Shown here piece by piece: positions 34,235 to 44,353 of a stretch of DNA of 64,000 bases; position 1 is the first letter of the stretch; each line of letters starts with the position of its first letter. The position numbers and the translations under genes are program-made. Location of the stretch: positions 930,001 to 994,000 of the forward strand of contig NZ_SDPQ02000001.1 of NCBI RefSeq assembly GCF_004134905.2, in the 5' to 3' direction. The DNA is from Aeromicrobium ginsengisoli (GTDB lineage Bacteria; Actinomycetota; Actinomycetes; Propionibacteriales; Nocardioidaceae). A model generated the notes under the pieces. The model worked only from the letters and a program-made list of their open reading frames with translations, had not been told where the DNA came from and ran no database searches.

Positions 34235-37200
34235 TGGCACGACGCTCCGAAGTAGACGTCGTCCTCACCCAGCCGTGCCTGCGGATCCAGGAGCATTCCA
34301 GCCTCCCGAGTCCGCACTCCCTCACTGCCGAGGCGCCGATCGGCAGGGCGCTCGTACAGCGACGCTCCGCCGTACATGGCCCTGACGAGACGCATCCGAC
34401 CCTCGATGAGCCGTGCTTCCGCACGGGCGGCGTAGGAGGCTCGCTCCTCGTCGCTCAAGGCCGCAAGGAATGCCTGGGGGTGCGCGAGCGCGATCAGGCC
34501 GGCGACGTGACCGAACCCGAGGCTCGTGAGGATGCCCGCCTTGAGCTGACCCGTGGCCAGCGGCTTGCGCAGCCAGACGAGGTGCTCGTGCTCGGCGAGG
34601 TCGTCCATGACGCAGTCGAGGCTGCGGTTCGGCGGGATGACCCCACCGGACAGGACCTGGCAGAGCCCGACGATCTGGAACGCCGCCGCGCCACCCTTGG
34701 TGTGCCCCGTGATGCTCTTCTGCGAGATCACGTAGAGCGGGTTGCCCTCGCTGCGGCCGATCGCCGTCGCGAGCCGCTCGTGCAGCTCGGACTCATTGCG
34801 CTCGTTGACGCCGGTCGACGTGTCGTGCTTGGACAGCACACCGATGTCGTCGGCGGTGAGGCCGAGCGTGCGCAGCGACTTCGCCAGGGCGGACTCTCGA
34901 CCGCCGAGACCGGCCGCCAGAGCGCCCATGCCCGGAGCCGGGATCGACGTGTGGACGCCGTCGGCGAACGAGCCGGCGTACGCCACGACACCGAGGACCG
35001 GCAGGCCCATGCGCAGCGCGAGGTCACCGCGGGCGAGCAGGATCGTGCCGCCGCCCTGTGACTCCACGAAGCCGCCGTAGCGACGGTCGTTGGCGCGGCT
35101 GAAGTAGCGGTCCTCGAGCCCCTTCGCCCGCATCGCTGCGGAGTCCGCGGTTGCCGACATGTCGGCGAAGCCCACGATGCCCTCGACGCTCAGGTCATCG
35201 AAGCCGCCGGACACGACGAACTCGGCCTTGCCGAGCTTGATCTTGTCGACGCCCTCCTCGACCGAGACGGCCGTGGTGGCGCAGGCGGCGACGGGGTGGA
35301 CCATAGCGCCGTACGAGCCGACGTAGGACTGCACGACGTGCGCGGCGATGACGTTGGGCAGCGCCTCCTGCAGGATGTCGTTGGGTTTGCTCTCGCCCAG
35401 CAGCGTGTCGAGGTAGAGCGACTGCATCGACTGCATGCCGCCCATGCCCGTGCCCTGCGTGTTGGCGACGAGAGCCGGGTGCACCCACCGCATCAGCTCG
35501 GACGGGTTGAACCCGCTCGAGAGGAACGCGTCGACCGTGCAGATGAGGTTCCACAGCGCGACCCGGTCGATCGAGTCGACCATCTCGGCCGGCACACCCC
35601 ACACCGTGGGGTCGAAGCCGGTCGGGATCTGGCCGCCGACCGTACGCGTGAGCGCCATGCGGCGCGGCACGCGGATCTCGGTGCCGGCCTTGCGGGTCAC
35701 GGTCCAGTCGCCGTCGGCCGTCGCGGAGATGACCGTACGCTCGGGATCGGCGTCGCGCAGCGCCTGCGCCTCGGCCTCGTTGGAGACCGTGAACGACAGG
35801 TCCTTGTCGAGGAACACCGACGTCAGCAGCGGAGCCGAGTTGTCGACCATGTTGCCCTCGTCGACGTAGCGGCGGATGCCGACGGCTTCGCGGACCTTGT
35901 CCTCGTAGCGCTCCACGAGATCGGCCTCGTCGACCTTCTCCTGGGTCTCGGTGTCGAACCAGCCGCCACCCTGCTCGTCCCAGCTGACCAGACCGGTGGT
36001 CCAGGCCAGCTCGAGGACGCCGGCGGCCGACAGCTCGTCGGACACCTCCATCTCGAAGCGCGTACGAGAGGAGCCGTAGGGGCCGAGCTCGCCGGCACCG
36101 ACGATGACCACGAGGTCCTCGGGCCTGGCGTCGACCGGGGCCCAGTCGAGCTGCTCGACACGGTCGAGCTGCGCCGGTGAGGCGGCGAGGGCGGCGATCA
36201 TGCCGGTCTCGTCCTCCTCGACAGCAGCCGGACGCGTGATGCCCTCGGCGAGCGCCTTCATGTCGAGCTTGACGCCCGCGAGCCCACCCGTGAGGTCGAC
36301 CGTGAGCGGCTCGATGCGTGCTGCTGCGCGGGCCTCGACCGTTGCCGTCTCCAGCAACGCCTCAGCCATCTCCGCAGGCGACCACGTGCGGACGCCGCGA
36401 GCCTCGATGGCCTCGACCAGCGGGTCGTTGCCGCCCATGAGGCCCGTGCCGCGGACCCAGCCGATGATGGCGTGGCTCAGCGTGACGCGGTCGGCCCATG
36501 TACGTTCTGCGGACCAGCGGGCCACCACGGCGTCGAGCGCGGCCTTGGCCTCGCCGTATCCGCCGTCGCCGCCGAACATGCCGCGGTTGGGCGAGCCCGG
36601 GAGCACGACGTGCAGCGTCGAGGTCAGGTCGCGGTCCTGGATGCCGGCCGAGAGCTGCCCGATCAGGCGCTCGACGGACCACAGCAGGATGCGCATGTCG
36701 ACCTCGGTGCGGCTGCCGGCGTCGGTGAGGTCACCGGCGACCCGGCCGGCGGCGAACGGGAACAGCAGCGTCGGCGTCATGGCCGGCTTGGCGACCGTCG
36801 TGACACCCGCACGCGTCTGCATCTGCTCGCTCGTGAGCCAGCTCGTCAGCGCATCGACGTCGGCGTACGACGCCATGTTGGCCGGGACGATCCACAGGGT
36901 GGCTCCGGCGACGGCGTGCGTGCGGTAGAGCTCCTTGTAGAACGCGAGGCGCTTGGCATCGAGGCCCGAGGTCGTCGCGACGACTGTCGCACCGCCCGCG
37001 AGCAGCTTGCCGGTCACACCGGCAGCGATCGATCCCTTGCTGGCGCCGGTGACGACCGCGAGCTCGCCGGACCAGGTCTGGTCCGTGGGGCTCACGGCGT
37101 CCGCGGCGATCTGCGTGAAGCGCTCGGACAGGCGCGGATCGCAGTGATCCGCGTGCCAGCGGGCCTGTGCCGCGACGACCTCGCCGGCGCCGACGAAGCT

Positions 37201-40200
37201 CACTTCGACGGTCTCGCCTGCGGCGATGCGCGCCAGGTCCTCACGAGCGCTGGCCCAGCGGTCGTCGAGCACGACAGCCTTGAGCGGGTCGAACGCCGGC
37301 GCCGTGAGCTTGGCCCAGTCGCTGCCGAGCTCGGACTCGACGCGGGCCAGGATCTCGGCCTCCGCCTCGTCCGTCTCGACAACAGCCGGTACGTCGGTGA
37401 GTCCGAGCTGGTCGAGCACCAGGCGCGCCGACGAGGCCAGGACACCATCGGGGCCGGTGATCTGCGCGGTGAACTCGCCGAGGGCGGCCGCATCGATCGT
37501 GGCGCCCTCTCCCCCACCGGTCGACGGCAGGTCGACGCTGACGCCGTGGCGTCCAGCGACGGCCTGGATGCTCGCGTCGATCGCGGCGTCGACGTCGGCG
37601 CCGGAGGCGAGACCGCTCAGCGAGCCGTACTCACCACCGCGGACGCTCGAGCCCTCACGGCTCGAGAGCGCGAGCTCGACGAGTGCGTGACTCGCCCAGC
37701 CCGGTCCGAGCTGCCAGACATCGGCGACGCGCTCGGCGACGGCTGACTGGCGCTTGCCGGTCGGGCCGAAGACCTTCTTGAGGTGGTCACCGAGGGCCTC
37801 GGTCAGCACCGGGCCGAATGGCTTGTAGCCGCGGGCCAGGCCCTTGACCTGGGCGGACAGCGTCGGCAGGTCCGCGTCGGCGGCCCCGTCGATCGCGCCG
37901 AGGCTGAGCTCGCCACCGAGGTCGACGAGCAGCTGGTTGCGGCGCGAGGACGCACCGTCGCACAGCGACTCGATCGTGTCGGCAGCGCCGATCTGGTCGA
38001 GGCGCATCTTGGTCCACCAGGCGATCAGCACCGTGGTGGCGTCGGCGGCGTCGAACGTGAGGTCGGCCGGACGCGGGCCGCTCGAGGTAGTGCTGGTCGA
38101 GCTTGTCGAAGCCACCGGAGCAGCACTGGCAGCCGTCGTTTCGGCAGGCTCAACGACCGTGTCCTCCTCCTCGACGACCTGCTCCTCGTCGGTCGCGAAG
38201 ACAGCTGCACCGTCGCGCTCGAAGTTGAGCACCTCGACGGGGCCACCGAAGCGACCCGGCAGCTTGAGCGTCGACGACGCGAGGTTGGCCACCGTGGGGG
38301 CCTGGCCGACGCCGACCTCGATGAACCGCTCGACACCGAGGTCGCCGAACAGCAGGTCCTGCGTCTCGATCCAGCGGACCGGGCTGGCGAACTGCCAGGC
38401 GAGCAGCTCGATCAGCACGACGCGGCACAGCTCGCCGGGCTTGGCCGACCAGGTCGCGAAGTCGGCCAGGACCGCGTTGAGCGGCTCGGACGGCACCAGA
38501 TCGGCGATCTCCTGCAGGAACGCGCGCTCGAGCGAGAACGGCTTGGGCACGAGGTTGGGGACGTAGCGGCCCGCGAGGATGGCGGGGTCGATGGTCGCCG
38601 GCAGCAGCTCGGTCAGCCGCTCCCGGAAGTCCGGGACGCCGTCGCGCAGCACCGTGGAGTGGAACGGCACGTCGATGCCGGGCACCAGGATGTACGCCGC
38701 TTTGCCGCCGAACTCCTCACGGCGCCGCGCGATGTCGTCCTCGAGGATCTCGAGGCCACGCACCGTGCCGGCGATCGCGTACTGCGAGTCGCGGAGGTTG
38801 TAGTTGACGATCTGCAGGAACTCGCCGGACTCCTCGGCAATGCGGTCGACGTACGCCGTGACGTTGTCGTCGTTGAGGCCGATCTGCGCCGGGCGGATCG
38901 CCGCGAGGCGGTAGTTGCTGCGGCCCTCGGCGTCGCGGGGCACGAGCGTGTGCATGACGGAGCCGCGCTGGAACACGACCTCGACGACGGCCTCGAGCGG
39001 GATGACGCCCGAGACGGCGGCGAGCGCGTTGTACTCGCCGACCGAGTGGCCCGCGAGGATCGAGCCCTCGACGAACGCACCGGACTCGCGCAGCTCGGCC
39101 ATCTGGGCGGCGCCGAGCACCGCCATGGCGACCTGCGTGAACTGGGTCAGGAACAGCACGCCCTCGGGGTGCTTGTGCGTCACGCCGTTGGTCACCAGGA
39201 CCGTCGGGTTGTCGCGGACCACCGTGAGGATCGAGAAGCCCAGCGCGGAGCGCGTGTGCGCGTCGGCGCGGTCCCAGATCTCGCGGGCGGCCTTGGAGCG
39301 CTGGTACGCCGCCATGCCCATGCCCTGGTGCTGGATGCCCTGGCCCGGGAACGCGTACGCGGTGCGAGGCGCCTCGAGGCGGGCGGTCGCCGACATCACG
39401 ACCTCGCCCTCGGCGCGGCACGTGACGTCGACGAGCTCCGCACCGTTGTCGAGGCCGATGCGGTCCGCCTTGACATCGACCGTGACGCCGGGGCGTACGG
39501 GCGCGAGGAAGCGCGTGGTCCAGCCGGTGATGCGGCGGCCGGAGAGCACCTGCTGTGCGGCGGCGGAGACCCACATGCCGTGCACGATCGGCGCACCGAG
39601 ACCCGCGAGGCGGGCAGCGGCGACGCTGGTGTGGATCGGGTTGTGGTCGCCCGTGACGGCGGCGAAGCCACGCAGATCGGTCGGCGCCGTCAGCGTTGCC
39701 ACACCGCGCGACTTGCGCGGCGTGTCCTGCACGTGGTCGCCGAGTGCTCCGCCGGCGCGTGGCGGGTCGGAGAGCTCGCCAGCACCGGTACGTCCGCGGA
39801 TCGCGAAGCGCTCACGCAGCGTCGCGATCTCCCCTGAGGCGGATGAGACCGTGACGTCGACCGCGACGACCCGGCCGAAGCCGGTGTCCTCGATCGACTC
39901 GACGACCGAGGTGATCGTCAGAGCGGACGGAGCGACGGGAAGCGCGTCGTGAAGGGCGATCGCGTGGTCGAGGTGGACCAGGTCGAGCATGCCCTCGATG
40001 ACCGGGATGCCCGCCGGGGTCGTCGCCTCGCCGAGCACGGCGAAGACCGACGGCCAGGCGAGGCCGACGAGGACGTCGGGCACCGGGTGGACCGGGGTGT
40101 GCGCACCGGTGACGCCGGCGTGGTCGGCGATCAGGTCGGGATCCCACTCGACGGTGACCGTCGCGCGGCCGTTGTTGACCGAGGGGACGACACCACCGGC

Positions 40201-43200
40201 AGCGCCGGCAACGAGCGAGGACATCGCCGACGCAGCGACCTCGGTCGTCACGACCGGGGCAGCACCGGCGAGCACGGCGTCGTCGACCGAGATGCGCAGC
40301 GACAACGGACGCGCGAGCGGCACCTGCAGCTCAGCCGTGCGGCCGTCGATCGCGACGAGCGCTGCGCCGGTCTCGGGGTGCTCAGCACGCTGCGGGTCGA
40401 CGATGACCCACTCGGCGCCGAGGCGGTGCACGGGGTTGCGGACCGTACGACCGGCCCACACCAGGTCAGGAGCGGCGAGGACGAGCGAGAGGACGTCGCC
40501 GGCGTCCTCGACGCGGCGGCGGCCCGTGACGCGCTGGGCGGCCCGGCCGGAGGCGAGAAGGCCGTCGATCGTGGCGTCCTCGAAGCGACGCAGCAGGTCA
40601 GCGACCGGCTCGTCGACGCGGTCGATGCCGGCAACGGAGACCGTGCCGGGGATGATGCAGACCTCGTCGGCCGCGAAGCGCGGGTCGTGCGCCTGCCACA
40701 GCGAGTCCGAGCGCCACCAACGGCGTACGTCCTGGTCGAGCACGGGCACGAAGTTGACCGGCTTTCCGGGCGTCCGGCACTGCTCGACGAAGAACAGCAC
40801 GTCGGCCGGGTGAAGGATGACGTCCTCGGCGGCCGGGTAGGTCTCGAGCAGGGTGGCGATCGCCGCAGCGCCGTCGTCGACCAGGGAAGCGTCGGCGAAG
40901 AGCGTCGGGATCGTGCCACGATCGGCAGGGTTGAGGCGGGCCTCGGCGCGCTGCAGCATCGCGTGGAAGCGGTCGCGGATCGTCACGTCGAGCCACGACG
41001 GCGTGCCGGACAGCTCGAGGTAGCGGCGGAGCCACTGGGCGTACGTCATGGTCTCGACGTCGCCGAAGTAGGGCTTGGCGGTGCGGTTGAGCGCCTCGAT
41101 GATCTCGTCGCGACGCGCGGCGACAGCCTTGGCGTCGCCGGCGACCTCGTCGAGCAGGCGGCCGGTGCGCGATGCCGTGTTGTCGATCTCGTGGATGTCG
41201 GCGCCGAGCTGGCTGCGGCCGGAGGCCATACCACCCTTGGCGCTGCCCGCACCGACCCAGGTGCCGGTGCCGCGCGTGTCGACGAGCAGCTGCTTGACCT
41301 CGGGGGCCGTGGTCGCCTCGAGGGTCGCCATCGCGGCGGTGCCCACGAGGATGCCGTCGAGCGGCATGACCGGGAAGCCGTGGCGGCGAGCCCACTCACC
41401 CGTGAGGTACGCCGAGGCGACCTCGGGCGTGCCGATGCCGCCACCGACGGCGACGACGACGTTGTCGAGCCCGCGCAGCTCGCCGTACGTGGCGATCAGC
41501 AGGTCGTCGAGGTCCTCCCACGAGTGGTGGCCACCGGCGCGGCCGCCCTCGATCTGGACGATGATCGGCGTCGGTGCGACAGCCTTGGCGATCGCGAGCA
41601 CCTGGCGGATCTGCTTGACCGTGCCGGGCTTGAACACGACGTGCGTGATCTCGGCGGCGCGGAGCTCCTCGACGAGCTCGACGGCCTCGTCGAGCTCGGG
41701 GATGCCGGCCGTCACGATGACGGCGTCGATCGCGGCACCGGCGGCGCGGGCGCGCTGCACGAGACGCTTCTGGCCGAGCTGGAGCTTCCAGAGGTAAGGA
41801 TCGAGGAACAGCGAGTTGAACTGGTACGTCCGACCGGGCAGCAGCAGCTCGTCGAGCTCCGCGACGCGATCGGCGAAGATCTCCTCTGTGACCTGACCGC
41901 CACCGGCGAGCTCGGACCAGAAGCCGGCGTTGGCCGCTGCGGCGACGATCTTGGCGTCGACCGTGGTCGGCGTCATGCCGGCCAGCAGGATCGGCGACTT
42001 GCCGGTCAGGCGGGTGAAGCGGGTCTCGACGTGCAGGCTGCCATCAGGCAGCGTGACGACGCTCGGGGCGTACGCCGACCACGGGGTCGCGAGACGCGGC
42101 GCAGCGCCGGCGGCGGTCAGCTCGCGGTGGCCGCGGCGGGTCGTCGTGGCGATGACGCCGGCTCCGCGGCTGCGCAGCTCGCGGGCCGACAGGCGGGCGG
42201 CGATGTCGGACGGGCCGAGGTCGAGGACCCAGGTCGCGCCGGCGTCGAGGGCGGACTCCAGTGAAGCGACCCAGTCCACCGGGTCGACGATCGAGCGCAT
42301 CGTGAGCGTACGGGCGCGGGCGCCGTCGAAGCCACAGGCCTCGGCCCACGTGGCGACGAGGTCGGCAGCCTCGGCGAGGTCGGGGTGGTGGAACGCCAGC
42401 TGGGCCGGCAGCGGCTCCAGGACCGGAGCGAACGGCGAGCCGCCGGTGACCTTGCGCTCACGATCGGCCTTCTCGCTGGCGGCGACCTCTTCGAGGCGGG
42501 CCTCGACGACGCGGAGGCTGTCGGCCGGACCGGACAGCACGACGCCGCGACGGCCGTTGCGCAGGCGCGAGACGACGCGCAGTGTCGCGGGCAGCTCGGC
42601 GAGAATCTCGTCGATGCGCTCCGGCACGACGTTGGAGACGCTGAGCATCGTCGAGCCGAGCAGGCCGCGGCGGCGTCCCACGAGCTGCGCTGCTGCACCC
42701 ATCAGGCGGGCAAGGGCCAGCAGCTCGACGTCATCGACGCCGACGAGCGACTGGGTCGCGAGGTCGCCCTGCGAGTGACCGATGACGGCGACGGGGGCGT
42801 TGAGCTGCGTGTCGACGCCCTGGCGGCGCAGCGCACGGAGGCCGGCGAGCTGGGTCAGCAGGATGCCGGGTACCGAGGCTCCGGGTGTATCCAGCACCGC
42901 GGAGCTCGGCAGTTCGGGAGCGTCGTCGTCCTCGGCGGACTCGCCGACCGCGATGACGTCGGCCCACTCGAGGGGCGTGAACGTCACGCCGACCCGGGCG
43001 AGCTCGGCGGCGACCGGAGCGAGGCGCTCCTCGGCCTGCGACACGAGCGTCTCGAGCTCGGCCTCGAGCGCGAAGTCGCGGATCAGACCCGCGAGCGGCT
43101 CGAGCCACGGAGCACCCTGGCCGCCGAACGCCATGGCGTACGGCGTGCCGGTGGAGATGCGATCGACCAGGGCGCCGCGGCGCTCGGTCGGCTGGATCGT

Positions 43201-43227
43201 GGCAAGCGGGGTGTCGATGGTCGTCAC
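34231..43227 (-). CDS. fas: Type I fatty acid synthase, single polypeptide
   Basis: A 2998-residue FAS-I of the mycobacterial/corynebacterial kind, making acyl-CoAs from acetyl- and malonyl-CoA. Domain order by motif: acetyltransferase (GHSQGDLATQS, Ser ~151), enoyl reductase (LLAGMTPTTVDAKIV ~417, VAVGGGIGTPEVAS), MaoC-like dehydratase (FAAVTGDHNPIHTS ~1196), malonyl/palmitoyl transferase (LAGHSVGEYNALAAV ~1394), ACP (CDGASSRRNQLLVDLGGEL, pantetheine Ser ~1757), ketoreductase (VVTGASKGS ~2061) and ketosynthase (VAACATTAVS, Cys ~2648; HDTSTGVNE; SITGHTKGG ~2842). GTG at 43227 with AGGGA upstream. A Ser/Thr/Ala-rich linker before ACP is encoded by a palindromic repeat. It is coupled to acpS. 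Confidence 0.96.
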   Translation of the reverse strand: MTTIDTPLATIQPTERRGALVDRISTGTPYAMAFGGQGAPWLEPLAGLIRDFALEAELETLVSQAEERLAPVAAELARVGVTFTPLEWADVIAVGESAEDDDAPELPSSAVLDTPGASVPGILLTQLAGLRALRRQGVDTQLNAPVAVIGHSQGDLATQSLVGVDDVELLALARLMGAAAQLVGRRRGLLGSTMLSVSNVVPERIDEILAELPATLRVVSRLRNGRRGVVLSGPADSLRVVEARLEEVAASEKADRERKVTGGSPFAPVLEPLPAQLAFHHPDLAEAADLVATWAEACGFDGARARTLTMRSIVDPVDWVASLESALDAGATWVLDLGPSDIAARLSARELRSRGAGVIATTTRRGHRELTAAGAAPRLATPWSAYAPSVVTLPDGSLHVETRFTRLTGKSPILLAGMTPTTVDAKIVAAAANAGFWSELAGGGQVTEEIFADRVAELDELLLPGRTYQFNSLFLDPYLWKLQLGQKRLVQRARAAGAAIDAVIVTAGIPELDEAVELVEELRAAEITHVVFKPGTVKQIRQVLAIAKAVAPTPIIVQIEGGRAGGHHSWEDLDDLLIATYGELRGLDNVVVAVGGGIGTPEVASAYLTGEWARRHGFPVMPLDGILVGTAAMATLEATTAPEVKQLLVDTRGTGTWVGAGSAKGGMASGRSQLGADIHEIDNTASRTGRLLDEVAGDAKAVAARRDEIIEALNRTAKPYFGDVETMTYAQWLRRYLELSGTPSWLDVTIRDRFHAMLQRAEARLNPADRGTIPTLFADASLVDDGAAAIATLLETYPAAEDVILHPADVLFFVEQCRTPGKPVNFVPVLDQDVRRWWRSDSLWQAHDPRFAADEVCIIPGTVSVAGIDRVDEPVADLLRRFEDATIDGLLASGRAAQRVTGRRRVEDAGDVLSLVLAAPDLVWAGRTVRNPVHRLGAEWVIVDPQRAEHPETGAALVAIDGRTAELQVPLARPLSLRISVDDAVLAGAAPVVTTEVAASAMSSLVAGAAGGVVPSVNNGRATVTVEWDPDLIADHAGVTGAHTPVHPVPDVLVGLAWPSVFAVLGEATTPAGIPVIEGMLDLVHLDHAIALHDALPVAPSALTITSVVESIEDTGFGRVVAVDVTVSSASGEIATLRERFAIRGRTGAGELSDPPRAGGALGDHVQDTPRKSRGVATLTAPTDLRGFAAVTGDHNPIHTSVAAARLAGLGAPIVHGMWVSAAAQQVLSGRRITGWTTRFLAPVRPGVTVDVKADRIGLDNGAELVDVTCRAEGEVVMSATARLEAPRTAYAFPGQGIQHQGMGMAAYQRSKAAREIWDRADAHTRSALGFSILTVVRDNPTVLVTNGVTHKHPEGVLFLTQFTQVAMAVLGAAQMAELRESGAFVEGSILAGHSVGEYNALAAVSGVIPLEAVVEVVFQRGSVMHTLVPRDAEGRSNYRLAAIRPAQIGLNDDNVTAYVDRIAEESGEFLQIVNYNLRDSQYAIAGTVRGLEILEDDIARRREEFGGKAAYILVPGIDVPFHSTVLRDGVPDFRERLTELLPATIDPAILAGRYVPNLVPKPFSLERAFLQEIADLVPSEPLNAVLADFATWSAKPGELCRVVLIELLAWQFASPVRWIETQDLLFGDLGVERFIEVGVGQAPTVANLASSTLKLPGRFGGPVEVLNFERDGAAVFATDEEQVVEEEDTVVEPAETTAASAAPVASTSSTSTTSSGPRPADLTFDAADATTVLIAWWTKMRLDQIGAADTIESLCDGASSRRNQLLVDLGGELSLGAIDGAADADLPTLSAQVKGLARGYKPFGPVLTEALGDHLKKVFGPTGKRQSAVAERVADVWQLGPGWASHALVELALSSREGSSVRGGEYGSLSGLASGADVDAAIDASIQAVAGRHGVSVDLPSTGGGEGATIDAAALGEFTAQITGPDGVLASSARLVLDQLGLTDVPAVVETDEAEAEILARVESELGSDWAKLTAPAFDPLKAVVLDDRWASAREDLARIAAGETVEVSFVGAGEVVAAQARWHADHCDPRLSERFTQIAADAVSPTDQTWSGELAVVTGASKGSIAAGVTGKLLAGGATVVATTSGLDAKRLAFYKELYRTHAVAGATLWIVPANMASYADVDALTSWLTSEQMQTRAGVTTVAKPAMTPTLLFPFAAGRVAGDLTDAGSRTEVDMRILLWSVERLIGQLSAGIQDRDLTSTLHVVLPGSPNRGMFGGDGGYGEAKAALDAVVARWSAERTWADRVTLSHAIIGWVRGTGLMGGNDPLVEAIEARGVRTWSPAEMAEALLETATVEARAAARIEPLTVDLTGGLAGVKLDMKALAEGITRPAAVEEDETGMIAALAASPAQLDRVEQLDWAPVDARPEDLVVIVGAGELGPYGSSRTRFEMEVSDELSAAGVLELAWTTGLVSWDEQGGGWFDTETQEKVDEADLVERYEDKVREAVGIRRYVDEGNMVDNSAPLLTSVFLDKDLSFTVSNEAEAQALRDADPERTVISATADGDWTVTRKAGTEIRVPRRMALTRTVGGQIPTGFDPTVWGVPAEMVDSIDRVALWNLICTVDAFLSSGFNPSELMRWVHPALVANTQGTGMGGMQSMQSLYLDTLLGESKPNDILQEALPNVIAAHVVQSYVGSYGAMVHPVAACATTAVSVEEGVDKIKLGKAEFVVSGGFDDLSVEGIVGFADMSATADSAAMRAKGLEDRYFSRANDRRYGGFVESQGGGTILLARGDLALRMGLPVLGVVAYAGSFADGVHTSIPAPGMGALAAGLGGRESALAKSLRTLGLTADDIGVLSKHDTSTGVNERNESELHERLATAIGRSEGNPLYVISQKSITGHTKGGAAAFQIVGLCQVLSGGVIPPNRSLDCVMDDLAEHEHLVWLRKPLATGQLKAGILTSLGFGHVAGLIALAHPQAFLAALSDEERASYAARAEARLIEGRMRLVRAMYGGASLYERPADRRLGSEGVRTREAGMLLDPQARLGEDDVYFGASCQ
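38093..38159 (-). repeat. Palindromic repeat inside fas, encoding a linker
   Basis: On the coding strand GGTCGTTGAGCCTGCCGAAA and TTCGACAAGCTCGACCA form the arms of the repeat family seen at 21190-21237 and 47721-47766. Translated in frame they give VVEPAETT and ASTSSTST, part of the flexible stretch at about residues 1689-1711 between the malonyl/palmitoyl transferase and ACP domains. Confidence 0.75.
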
Positions 43228-43287
43228 GTGGAATCCCTCGGGGTACTGCCGTCGCTGGATCGACGGGCGGTCCCACCATCTTCTCAA

Positions 43288-43332
43288 AACATGAGGAGAT
43301 CCTCAAGTTTAATGCGAGGGTTTCCTCATGTT
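43288..43332 (-). promoter_or_regulatory. FAS promoter with two palindromic operators
   Basis: Sites 43288-43309 (AACATGAGGA-GA-TCCTCAAG...) and 43311-43332 (reverse strand AACATGAGGAAACCCTCG...) are 22-bp imperfect palindromes with centres 23 bp apart. On the minus strand TAAACT at 43311-43306 is a likely -10 lying between them. The carboxyltransferase promoter has the same arrangement, suggesting one repressor of lipid synthesis. Confidence 0.65.
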
Positions 43333-43381
43333 TCTCTAGAGATCTAGATCACCTTGACGCGACGGGCGGCCCGCGATTGAA

Positions 43382-43395
43382 TGAATGAACATTCA
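43382..43395. promoter_or_regulatory. TetR-type operator before the SDR-TetR cassette
   Basis: TGAATGAACATTCA has perfect 6-bp arms. It overlaps a possible -10 (TTGAAT) that lies 17 bp after TTGACG at 43354-43359. It is probably bound by the TetR protein encoded by the second gene of the cassette. Confidence 0.55.
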
Positions 43396-43411
43396 GTCAT
43401 AGGAGCCCGTG

Positions 43412-44353
43412 GTGAGTTGGACCCAGAACGACATCCCCGATCAAACCGGCCGCACCGCCGTGGTGACTGGCGCCAACGGTGGCCTCGGCCTCGAGTCCGC
43501 CGAAGCCTTGGCGGGCGCCGGCGCCCACGTCGTCATGGCAGTCCGCAACCAGGACAAGGCCAAGGACGCCGTCGAACGCATCCGCGCCGCCCACCCCAAC
43601 GCATCGCTTGAGCTGATCCCCCTCGACCTCGGGGATCTCGCCTCGACCGCTGCGGCCGCGAAGCAGATCCTGGCCAAGCACGACTCCATCGATCTGCTGA
43701 TCAACAACGCCGGCGTCATGGCGATGCCCGAACGCACCACGGTCGACGGGTTCGAGATGCAGATGGGCGTCGACCACCTGGGCCACTTCGCCCTCACCGC
43801 CCACCTGCTGCCGGCCATTCTTGCGGCCGATGCCGCCCGAGTCGTCACCGTGACCAGCATTGCCCGGTTCCAGGGACGCCCCTTCGATCCCGACAACCCG
43901 CACATGAAGGGCAACTACGGGGCCTGGAGTGCCTACGGACAGGCCAAGCTGGCCAACTATCACTTCGGCCTTGGCCTGCAGAACAAGTTCAAGGCCGCCG
44001 GCGTCGCCGCCGAGAGCCTCATCGCGCATCCAGGTCTGTCGCACACCGATCTCCAGAGCACGACCGCTGCCGAAGGCGGCGGCGGATGGCTCGGCCGAAC
44101 GTCCGAGACCCTGGCCGCGCGCACCGGGATGCCACCGCACAAGGGAGTACGCCCACAACTACGCGCCGCCACGGACCCGAACGCGAAGGGCGGTCAGATG
44201 TATGGCCCGCTGCTCGCGTCCAACGGTCCGGCCGTCAGCCGCCCCATCCTTCGACGCATCAGGCTCGACAGGCGCATCAACGAGCTGTGGGACATGTCCG
44301 AGCGCGAGACCGGCGTGAGCCTCGACGTGGCCCGAGCTGCGAGATCGACATGA
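43412..44353 (+). CDS. Short-chain dehydrogenase (retinol dehydrogenase-like)
   Basis: A 313-residue SDR. Cofactor motif TGANGGLGLESAEAL, then VMAVRNQDKA, NNAGVMAMPERTTVDG, the long-substrate GVDHLGHFALTAHLL and active site TVTSIARFQG...SAYGQAKLANYHF. The later IAHPGLSHTDLQ and a C-terminal LWDMSERETGV match oxidoreductases related to retinol/WW-domain dehydrogenases. Substrate unknown. The second of two GTG codons (43412) is better spaced from AGGAG (43401-43405). It is coupled to the TetR gene by ATGA. The cassette lies between two copies of part of the FAS promoter. Confidence 0.88.
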   Translation: MSWTQNDIPDQTGRTAVVTGANGGLGLESAEALAGAGAHVVMAVRNQDKAKDAVERIRAAHPNASLELIPLDLGDLASTAAAAKQILAKHDSIDLLINNAGVMAMPERTTVDGFEMQMGVDHLGHFALTAHLLPAILAADAARVVTVTSIARFQGRPFDPDNPHMKGNYGAWSAYGQAKLANYHFGLGLQNKFKAAGVAAESLIAHPGLSHTDLQSTTAAEGGGGWLGRTSETLAARTGMPPHKGVRPQLRAATDPNAKGGQMYGPLLASNGPAVSRPILRRIRLDRRINELWDMSERETGVSLDVARAARST

